Shown here: positions 1-6,317 of the stretch, piece after piece | How positions within the stretch are numbered: the stretch's first letter is position 1 | Layout: each line of letters starts with the position of its first letter | Source: CAZJHD01 sp964545855 | GTDB lineage: Bacteria > Planctomycetota > UBA1135 > JACQFD01 | DNA length: 8,019 bases | Reading direction: 5' to 3' | Assembly: GCA_964545855.1 (NCBI GenBank) | Contig: CAZJHD010000105.1 | Location: 1-8,019, forward strand | The notes under the pieces: model-generated | Seen by the model: only the letters and a program-made list of their open reading frames with translations | Database searches by the model: none | Told to the model about the DNA's origin: nothing | Position numbers and translations under genes: made by a program

Positions 1-3000
1 TCCAGTCCTTGAGCGGCCAGCCCTTCGCGCGCGCCGCCTTCTTCGCGTTCCAGAGAGCCACGGCTACGGGCTGCCCCTCGTCCCAGAGGCGCCGATAGAA
101 GTCGACCATCAGCTCACGCGTTCGCTCGTCGCCGACTCTCCAGAGGGACGTGACGGCCGTTTGCACGCCCGCCGCGTGGAGCGCCGTCTGCAAGGACGCG
201 AGCCCCGCACCTCGGATGCCGATCCCGATGTGCGTCTCGCAGGCCGAAAGGACCGCGAGTTCGCAATTCCGGAGGTCGATCCCCAGGAGCTCTTCAGCCG
301 TCAGGATCCCGGGGACGCGGCCCAGGGAATCGCGTCCCCGATTCGCACCGGCGAATGCGAGCCCACAGAGCGAGAAGGGCGAGAACGACTCCACGACCTC
401 CGCGGAGCTCATTCGACGCCAGAGCCCGTGGGGCTCGCCGGAACCAGGTTCCTCGGGGGCGCCCGCGGACACGTCGCTGAAGTAGCCATGGGTCGCCAAG
501 TGGAGCCAACGCGCCCGGGGCGCCGACTCGATGAAAGCCTTCTTCGTCGCCTCGCCATCCATGAGAAAGACGCACGTACCGTCCTTTCGGACCCGTTCGA
601 AGAGACCTTCGATCTCCTCGGCTTCGCGGCGAGTTGCGCGGAGCGGCCCGAAGGTCGTCGCACCAGGCCCCGAACGATCGGACGCAACGGGCGGCGAGAC
701 GGCACCCGAGGGGCTTGCCGCTCCTTCGGCGTCGAAGTCGACGCCCCCGAGCGCCAGGAGCACCGGATCTCCGACCAATGCAGGTCTGCCCCGGTGCATC
801 CGCGCGAACGAGCTCTCGCGGCGAATCGCAATGCGGTCCCCGACGACTCCCTCCCCGAGAGGAAGAGCCTCGAGAGGCACGGCGATGAGCGCACCCGTCA
901 GGCAGACACGAAGCCGAGTCGCGTTCCCCGTGGCCGCCGTGACGGGATCGATCACGAGGCGGCGCAGGTGCTCGCCGAGCGGCTGCGTGGCTTCCGCGCC
1001 AGGGGCGACGCCCCCAACCCCTCGACCGGAAGCCGATCCGATCGCCTCGCGCCAGTTCACGACTGCCTCGTCGATCGGTGTCATGGGCCCGAGCTCGATG
1101 CGCTGCAACGATCCATCGGGCAGGACGACGTGGGCGAGGAGCGACTTCGTCGCCGCGACCCGTCGCGGATCCCGCTCCTCGAACTCGAACCTCGTGTAGC
1201 GCAGATATCCCACCGCCGCTTCGTCCGGCGCGAGAGACGCCGCGAGCGATCGCAGATCCACGTCCGGCAGCTCGCCTCCCCGATCCGCGAGCATGCGAGC
1301 GATCGCACGCTCGACGTCATCACGCCTCCTGGCCGCATCGGCAATCGCCGCGGAGGTCGAGTCGTGCGAGGAGCTCTCCGCCGCGCTCACGAGCGCCGCC
1401 ATGTGTTGCTGCGCTTCGCTCGACTCCCGGCGCAGCGCCGCCAGCTCCGGGTCATCGGCCGGAACTTTGGCGAGGCCGTCCAGGACGGACCGTGCCCTGC
1501 TCGTCTCGATCCACCCGAAGAGCGCCGCCGGAAGGTCTTGCCGCTCGGGAACGAGGGTCGCCCACGAAAGGCACGTAGAGAGCGGATAGTGCTGCTCGTG
1601 AATGAGCGCTTCGATCTCGCGCGGAGCGAGCGCGGAGGCGCGGCGGAGTTGCTCCATGGCGCCTTGGAGGATCGACCGCAGCTCTTCGACCATGGGCGTC
1701 GCTTCACCCAACCGAGCGAGGAAGTAGGCGTGTCGCGCCCGAGCCCCGATCAGCTCGGGGTGGCTCGCGGGATAGTGCTTCTGGATCGCCGCCAGGACAC
1801 TCTGCTGGAGCGCCCGCGATCGGGTGAGATCCCCTTGCTGGGACAGCGTCGACGCGAGGCTCTGCCGCGCACCGGCCAGAGTAAGGTGATCCGCGGGCAG
1901 CGATCGCTCCCAGGCGGCCGCCACGCTCTCCTGGAGCGCCCGAGCGCCGGGGAGATCGCCTTGAGCCTTCATCGTCTCGGCAAGGTTCGCCTGCGCGAAG
2001 AGCACGTCGTCATGGTCGCTGGGCAGTGTCCGCTTCCGTGCATCGAGAACGGCCTCCTCGATCGCTCGGGCACGAGGAAGGTCGCCTTGCTTGCGCAGCG
2101 TCTGGGCAAGATTCGCCCGGACGAGCAGCACCGAGGGGTGATCCACGGGCAAGGCTCTCTCCCGAGCAGCGAGAACGCTCTCCAAGAGCAGACGCGCGCG
2201 AGGAAGGTCACCGCGCTGCTTCGCCATGACCGCGAGATTGTTCCGCGTCCCGAGGATCTGGGGGTGGTCTCGCGGCAGGGTTCGCTCCCGCGCCGCGAGA
2301 ACGCTCTCCATCAGCGCCTGCGCGCGGAAACCATCGCCCTGATCGTCGAGCGCCACGGCGAAATTGCCTCGCGCCGTGAGAAGCTCGGCGTGATCCTCGG
2401 GCAGAGTCCTCTCCCGCGCCGCGAGAACGCTCTCCATCAGCGCCCGCGCGCGGGAGGGGTCGCGTCGCACCGCCGCCGTCGCGGCGAAGTTCTGGCACGC
2501 GGCCGTTCGGTTGGGATGGTCCTCGGGGAGCGTGCGCTCGAAGTGGCGATGCACGCGGCCGAGCGCCCTCGACGACGTCTCGTCGTCCCTGAGCCCGAAG
2601 GCGAGCGCTCCGATCTCGTGGGCACGCGCAGCAACGAGGGCGCTCTCGGAGTCCCCGGCCCCAGGCGCCGCCTCCGCAGGGAGCCTCTTCCAGGCCGCTC
2701 TCACAAGGGCACGCGCGGCAGCGAAGTCTCCCCGGCGTTGCGCTTCTTCGGCCTCCTTCCGCAGGCCCGTCGCTTCCGTGAGGCTGGCTCGGACCTCCTC
2801 CATCGACTGCCTCACGGTGGCGCGGTCCTCCGAGCCGAGGGACGCCAGCCGTTCGAGGGCGAGGTCGACCCGCGCCGCGTCCTCGCGTTGCCGCGCCGCG
2901 TCGTAGGCGTGTTCCCAGTAGCTCCGCGCTGCGAGCAATGGCTCGGCGGGCCTGCTCGAAAGAGCGCTCCGCACGACCCAGAGCCAGACATCGCCGCGGC

Positions 3001-3403
3001 AAGGCGCCTTCGTCGAGAGGCGAACGACGAACCGTCCAGGCTCGCTCGGGGTCCAGACCAAGTGGGCGTTCGTCTCGATCCCCGAATCGTCGTCGGAAGC
3101 GAGAGTCCGACCCTCTCCATCCTCGACCGCGACCGCCACGTCGGCGTGGGGGCATTCCGCCAAGACGGTGAGCGGCTCGACGCGCGCGACGTCGAGGTGC
3201 AGCGCGTGCCCTCTCTCTCCCAAACGGTCGAGCGGCAGGACGACGACGCTGCCCAGGGGGATCTCCGCGGGAAGCGGCGCCGGCGAAAACGAGGAAGCCG
3301 CCTTCGGCTCCTGCATCAGGAGAATGGCGAGCGAGATCGTAGTCGAGAGCATCGGCGCAGAACGGCCGGTGAGCCGCGCGAGGAGACCCCGGGGGGCGGG
3401 CAT
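1..3403 (-). CDS. TPR-CHAT caspase-like protein, exported, 3' end cut off by window edge
   Basis: Predicted exported CHAT-family (caspase-like) cysteine protease on a TPR scaffold. The minus-strand frame is open from an upstream stop at about 3589 to the left edge. From ATG 3403 it gives 1134 residues: basic N-terminus and hydrophobic segment (about 15-30); PPC-like beta domain (about 46-147) with LASDDDSGIETNAHL; helices (150-291); six 42-residue TPRs (292-543) plus a degenerate seventh; helical linker; CHAT (about 715 onward). CHAT signatures are visible: AVPLEALPL, FGPLRATRREAEEI, LHLATHGY with the predicted catalytic His (residue 972, codon 488-490), FAGANRG, GILTAEE, and LSACETH with the predicted nucleophile Cys (1055, codon 239-241). 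The 83-residue His-Cys spacing is normal for CHAT. The last residues read KGWPLKDW, so probably only about 10-15 are missing. ATG 3352 is an alternative start that aligns with the start of the right-hand paralogue; neither has a clear Shine-Dalgarno. Substrate unknown. Confidence 0.93.
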   Translation of the reverse strand, partial: MPAPRGLLARLTGRSAPMLSTTISLAILLMQEPKAASSFSPAPLPAEIPLGSVVVLPLDRLGERGHALHLDVARVEPLTVLAECPHADVAVAVEDGEGRTLASDDDSGIETNAHLVWTPSEPGRFVVRLSTKAPCRGDVWLWVVRSALSSRPAEPLLAARSYWEHAYDAARQREDAARVDLALERLASLGSEDRATVRQSMEEVRASLTEATGLRKEAEEAQRRGDFAAARALVRAAWKRLPAEAAPGAGDSESALVAARAHEIGALAFGLRDDETSSRALGRVHRHFERTLPEDHPNRTAACQNFAATAAVRRDPSRARALMESVLAARERTLPEDHAELLTARGNFAVALDDQGDGFRAQALMESVLAARERTLPRDHPQILGTRNNLAVMAKQRGDLPRARLLLESVLAARERALPVDHPSVLLVRANLAQTLRKQGDLPRARAIEEAVLDARKRTLPSDHDDVLFAQANLAETMKAQGDLPGARALQESVAAAWERSLPADHLTLAGARQSLASTLSQQGDLTRSRALQQSVLAAIQKHYPASHPELIGARARHAYFLARLGEATPMVEELRSILQGAMEQLRRASALAPREIEALIHEQHYPLSTCLSWATLVPERQDLPAALFGWIETSRARSVLDGLAKVPADDPELAALRRESSEAQQHMAALVSAAESSSHDSTSAAIADAARRRDDVERAIARMLADRGGELPDVDLRSLAASLAPDEAAVGYLRYTRFEFEERDPRRVAATKSLLAHVVLPDGSLQRIELGPMTPIDEAVVNWREAIGSASGRGVGGVAPGAEATQPLGEHLRRLVIDPVTAATGNATRLRVCLTGALIAVPLEALPLGEGVVGDRIAIRRESSFARMHRGRPALVGDPVLLALGGVDFDAEGAASPSGAVSPPVASDRSGPGATTFGPLRATRREAEEIEGLFERVRKDGTCVFLMDGEATKKAFIESAPRARWLHLATHGYFSDVSAGAPEEPGSGEPHGLWRRMSSAEVVESFSPFSLCGLAFAGANRGRDSLGRVPGILTAEELLGIDLRNCELAVLSACETHIGIGIRGAGLASLQTALHAAGVQTAVTSLWRVGDERTRELMVDFYRRLWDEGQPVAVALWNAKKAARAKGWPLKDW
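1775..2530 (-). repeat. Six tandem 42-residue TPRs of the TPR-CHAT gene, diverged
   Basis: Six consecutive 126-bp units, each beginning at a leucine codon (2530, 2404, 2278, 2152, 2026, 1900 on the minus strand). They code for kinesin-light-chain-like TPRs with the pattern L-P-x-D-H, a central N-L-A or N-F-A, then Q-G-D-L-P-x-A-R-A-L and an E-S-V-L-A-A end. A seventh unit from 1774 (YPASHPELIGAR) is degenerate and leads into the helical linker. The units keep the protein pattern but differ widely in DNA, so this is an old, stable array. Such TPRs normally bind peptides or partner proteins; the partner is not visible. Confidence 0.9.
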
Positions 3404-3588
3404 CGAGAGTACCGACGGCCGTTCAGGCTCGACAGGGACGGACGTCCTTGCGCCGGCTCCGCCGCGATGCGAACTCGTGACAAAGGATCCGGGCGGTTCT
3501 GCGTCAGGGTGCCCGCGTGCCGAAACGGCCCGCCGGGCGAGCCGGAGAGCGGCCGCGCCCGAGCTCCTTTCCGAACCCGAGAACCGTC
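3404..3588. promoter_or_regulatory. Divergent intergenic region with presumed promoters for both flanking units
   Basis: This is the only space between the minus-strand TPR-CHAT gene and the plus-strand lipoprotein operon, so promoters for both should lie here. I could not find a convincing -35/-10 pair or a sigma-54 element on either strand. The only symmetry noted is a short GCCCG-C-CGGGC palindrome at 3528-3538, which is unremarkable at this base composition. If the CHAT gene starts at 3352 instead of 3403, the region is 51 bp longer. The call rests on gene geometry, not on motifs. Confidence 0.4.
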
Positions 3589-4953
3589 ATGAGCCAGCCG
3601 ATCCTTCGCAACGCACTCCTCCCCGCCGCCCTCGCCGCATTCACGGCGGCCGCCTGCTCGAGCAACGCGCCCACCGCCTCTCCGAGCGGCGCCGCCCCGT
3701 CCACTGCGATCGCCGACGCACCGCCGAGCCCGAGCGCCGGCGCGAAGACGCCGGACGGAGCGCCCGTCGCGCCCGCGACGGAAGCACCCTCGAAGCCTCT
3801 CCCCTCTCCGCTCGCCGTCGGTCCCCTCCCCGTCTATCTCGTGAAGGCGATCGACTGGCTCGTCGAGGCGCAGCAGCCCTCGGGAGGATTCGGCGCGGGC
3901 AGCCACAGCGCACAGAACATCCGCGACCCGCGCGCCGTCTCCGCCGACCCCGGCACGACGGCCTTCACGACGATGGCGCTCCTGCGCGCTGGCCACACGC
4001 CGCTCCACGGACGCCACCGCGAGGCCTCGCGGCGCGCCGTCGAGTTCCTGCTCGGTCTCGTCGAGCAGTCCCCCGACGACGGCCCGTCCATCACCGACAT
4101 CCAGGGCACTCAGCCGCAAGCGAAGATGGGCCGCTACGTCGACACGGCGCTGGTGGCGCAGCTCTTCACGCGCCTCCTTCCGGAGGTGGAGGCCGACGCG
4201 GTGCTCGCGGGCCGCGTGCGCAAGGGTCTCGAGAAGTGCGTCACGAAGATCGCGCAATCGCAGTCGGCCGACGGCTCGTGGCAGGGTGGGAGCTGGGCGC
4301 CGGTCCTCCAGTCGTCGCTCATGTGCAACGCGCTCGAGATGGCACAGGCCCACGGCATGAAGGTCGACGAGAAGGCGCTCGACCGCGCCCGTGAGTACCA
4401 GAAGGCGCAGGTGGACGCGGGTTCGGGCGCCGTCGCCACGTCGGCGGCTGCGGGCGTCGCCCTCTACGCCGTGGCGGGAAACCTCCGTGCGTCGGCGAGT
4501 CAGGCGAAGGCGGCCGACGACGCGGTGAAGGTCGCGAAGGCGGAGGGGAAGCTCCCGCAGGAAGCCGAGGTCGACGTGGAGAGCCTCCAGAAGCTCGGCT
4601 ACACGGGCGGCCAGGCGCAGACGCTCTTCGACGCCTACCGTCTCGACGAAGGAGGCCGCGCGAAGCTGAAGGACGATTCGGTCCTCTCCGGCTTCGGCAA
4701 CAACGGGGGCGAGGAGTACCTGAGCTACATGATGGCGAGCGAGTCGCTCGTGATCCGAGGCGGCGACGAGTGGCCCGAGTGGCGCGAGAAGATGGGGAAG
4801 CGCTTCGAGAAGATCCAGGACGCGAACGGGAGCTGGTCGGGGCACCACTGCATCACGAGCCCGGTGTTCTGCACCTCCGCCGTCGTGCTCTCCATGACGG
4901 CCGACCGCGACGCCCGGAGCCTGCAGGAAGCCGCGCGTCTCGCGGCGCGCTGA
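3589..4953 (+). CDS. Toroid lipoprotein 1 (prenyltransferase/squalene oxidase repeat family)
   Basis: Predicted 454-residue lipoprotein. ATG 3589 is chosen because it begins directly with a signal peptide (MSQPILRNALLPAALAAF) ending in TAAAC, with Cys23 as the likely lipidation site. GTG 3517, in frame, would put 24 arginine/proline-rich residues in front. Residues 24-81 are a Pro/Ala/Ser-rich linker, as expected for a surface-tethered domain. Residues 82-454 look like an alpha/alpha toroid, with QW-like turns at Q96-PSGGFG, Q225-SADGSW and D411-ANGSW. The last turn runs into GHHCIT (His419, His420, Cys421) and then Cys428, a possible metal site or disulfide. The cyclase DxDD motif is absent, so a terpene cyclase role is unlikely; a binding role or an unknown activity fits better. 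It is followed after 6 bp by a related gene, so the two are probably one operon. No strong Shine-Dalgarno precedes the start. The fold call is by motif recognition only. Confidence 0.87.
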   Translation: MSQPILRNALLPAALAAFTAAACSSNAPTASPSGAAPSTAIADAPPSPSAGAKTPDGAPVAPATEAPSKPLPSPLAVGPLPVYLVKAIDWLVEAQQPSGGFGAGSHSAQNIRDPRAVSADPGTTAFTTMALLRAGHTPLHGRHREASRRAVEFLLGLVEQSPDDGPSITDIQGTQPQAKMGRYVDTALVAQLFTRLLPEVEADAVLAGRVRKGLEKCVTKIAQSQSADGSWQGGSWAPVLQSSLMCNALEMAQAHGMKVDEKALDRAREYQKAQVDAGSGAVATSAAAGVALYAVAGNLRASASQAKAADDAVKVAKAEGKLPQEAEVDVESLQKLGYTGGQAQTLFDAYRLDEGGRAKLKDDSVLSGFGNNGGEEYLSYMMASESLVIRGGDEWPEWREKMGKRFEKIQDANGSWSGHHCITSPVFCTSAVVLSMTADRDARSLQEAARLAAR

Positions 4954-4955
4954 GG
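4952..4955 (+). promoter_or_regulatory. Weak Shine-Dalgarno GAGG overlapping the upstream stop codon
   Basis: GAGG overlaps the TGA of toroid gene 1 and lies four bases before GTG 4960. It supports the GTG as the start of toroid gene 2 and suggests translational coupling of the two genes. Four bases is a short match and may be chance. Confidence 0.35.
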
Positions 4956-4959
4956 CTCC

Positions 4960-6165
4960 GTGGAGCTGCGCGTCTCGGCGGCGGTCGCGCTCGCGGCCGC
5001 CCTCGCCGCCGTCGCATGCGGGCGGGATTCCCAAGGGGATCCCGCCCGCATCGCTCTGATGCGCGCGTGCCGCTGGCTCGAGACGCAGCAGCGCGCGGAC
5101 GGCGCCTACGGGAGCGCCCACTACGCGGTGCTTCGGTCGGGCCAGGCGATGACGCCCTTCGTGCTCGACGCGCTCTTCCGGGCGCGCGAAGCAGGAGTGC
5201 CGGTGGACGGCGCTCGGATCGGACCGGCGCTCGACTTCGTTCGTCGCTCCATCGCCGAGGACGGATCGATCGGCTACGCCGACCCCGATCTCCTCGAGTA
5301 CCCGGTCTACGCCACGGCGGGCGCAATCCTCGCGCTCGCGCGCGCGGGCCACGCCGAGGACGCGCCGCGCATCGCGCGCATGGCCGCGTGGCTCGCCGCG
5401 CGCCAGTGCCGCGAGGAGAACGGCTTCCCTCCGGAGCATCCCGCCCACGGCGGAATCGCCTTCGGATCCCTCGGCCTCGCGCCCGGCGACGCGGGGTTCC
5501 TCGACCTCTCCCACGTGCGCCGCGCGCTGCAGGCGCTGCGCGCCGCCGGCGCCCTTGACGATGCGACGCGCGCACGCGCTCTGCGCTTCCTCGGCCTCGT
5601 GCAGCGGACTCCCGCCGAGGCGGCGCGCCATCCCTTCGTTCCGCCCGGCGGCGGCGACCCGTCGCGGCGTCCCTTCGACGGAGGCTTCTGGAACTCCCCC
5701 GTCGTCCCCGGAGCGAACAAGGGCGGCGTCGAGCCGTCCGAGGGCGAGCGCCCCTCCTACTTCCGCTCCTACGCGACGGCCACCTGCGACGGCGTGCTCG
5801 CGCTCCTCGCCGCGGGCGTGCCGCGCGACGATCCGCGGGTGCGCGCCGCGGCGCGCTGGCTCGAGCAGCATCCCCGCGTCGACGAGCCCGAGGGGATCGA
5901 CGACGTGGAGGGCGGGCCGCTGCGTGCGTCACTCGTCCACTACCACCTCGCCGCCCGCGCCGAGGCGGCGGCGGCGCTCGGTCTCGCGGGCGCGTGGCGC
6001 GATGCCCTCGTGCGGGCGCTCGTCGCGGCGCAGCGCGAGGACGGGAGCTTCGCCGGGCCCTCGCCGGCGCTGATGAAGGAGGACGACCCGCTGCTCGCGA
6101 CGGCGCTCGCGGTCGTGGCGCTGGCGCGAGTCGTCGGTGCATCGGGCGTCGGCGGAGGGTTCTGA
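4960..6165 (+). CDS. Toroid lipoprotein 2 (prenyltransferase/squalene oxidase repeat family)
   Basis: Predicted 401-residue lipoprotein starting at GTG 4960, 6 bp after the previous stop. That start gives a clean short signal peptide (MELRVSAAVALAAALAAVAC, Cys20 the likely lipidated residue) and is preceded by GAGG. The mature part begins almost at once with toroid helices, without the long Pro/Ala linker of its neighbour. QW-like turns are Q44-RADGAYG and Q358-REDGSF. Residues 268-290 carry F-R-S-Y-A-T-A-T-C followed by AGVPRDDPRVRAAARWLEQH. This resembles the S-Y-x-x-M-T-Y / D-D-P-R-V region I associate with exported planctomycete members of the family. No DxDD cyclase motif and no HHC motif like that of toroid 1 is present, so the two proteins are related in fold but not simple duplicates. 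Probably co-transcribed with, and possibly a partner of, toroid 1. Biochemical function unknown. Confidence 0.86.
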   Translation: MELRVSAAVALAAALAAVACGRDSQGDPARIALMRACRWLETQQRADGAYGSAHYAVLRSGQAMTPFVLDALFRAREAGVPVDGARIGPALDFVRRSIAEDGSIGYADPDLLEYPVYATAGAILALARAGHAEDAPRIARMAAWLAARQCREENGFPPEHPAHGGIAFGSLGLAPGDAGFLDLSHVRRALQALRAAGALDDATRARALRFLGLVQRTPAEAARHPFVPPGGGDPSRRPFDGGFWNSPVVPGANKGGVEPSEGERPSYFRSYATATCDGVLALLAAGVPRDDPRVRAAARWLEQHPRVDEPEGIDDVEGGPLRASLVHYHLAARAEAAAALGLAGAWRDALVRALVAAQREDGSFAGPSPALMKEDDPLLATALAVVALARVVGASGVGGGF

Positions 6166-6218
6166 GTCGCGGGGAGAGCGGGAACGGCGCCCGACGCCAT
6201 CTCTCCTCCTGACGGCGC

Positions 6219-6243
6219 CGGCCCTCTGACGGGCCGAGGGCCG
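6219..6243 (+). terminator. GC-rich hairpin after the lipoprotein operon
   Basis: CGGCCCTC at 6219-6226 pairs perfectly with GAGGGCCG at 6236-6243 around a 9-nt loop, 53 bp after the stop of toroid gene 2. No T tract follows, so it is not a canonical intrinsic terminator. It could be a weak terminator, an mRNA-stabilising 3' hairpin, or chance in GC-rich DNA. It lies upstream of the next gene and could limit read-through into it. Confidence 0.35.
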
Positions 6244-6317
6244 TCCCGGTACGCTCGGCGCGCCGCGCCGGGGAGTTCCAGCCCTACCTCTTCCGCCTCT
6301 CCCGTCGCTGGCGCCCG

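Noticed and set aside
3528..3538. GCCCG-C-CGGGC palindrome as an operator
   Set aside because: It is eleven bases of pure G and C in a GC-rich region; this is expected by chance and there is no second copy or promoter to anchor it.
3517..3588. Upstream GTG 3517 as the start of toroid lipoprotein 1
   Set aside because: It would add 24 Arg/Pro-rich residues before a normal lipoprotein signal peptide and has no better ribosome-binding site than ATG 3589.
161..3592. A 1143-residue open frame on the plus strand covering the whole left gene
   Set aside because: It is exactly in codon register with the minus-strand TPR-CHAT gene, whose translation shows full CHAT and TPR signatures. The antisense frame stays open because TTA, CTA and TCA codons are rare in this GC-rich DNA. 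Its apparent repeats are reverse images of the TPRs.
3316..5871. An 851-residue open frame on the minus strand over the lipoprotein genes
   Set aside because: It is the in-register antisense of the two toroid genes, rich in Arg and Ala with no recognisable domain; the plus-strand products have signal peptides and toroid motifs.
3589..6165. Squalene-hopene cyclase or other terpene cyclase enzymes
   Set aside because: No DxDD motif is present in either protein, both are much shorter than squalene-hopene cyclases, and both carry lipoprotein signals.
3589..6165. Complement/alpha-2-macroglobulin-like thioester domains, which share the toroid fold
   Set aside because: No GCGEQ-type thioester motif is seen in either protein.
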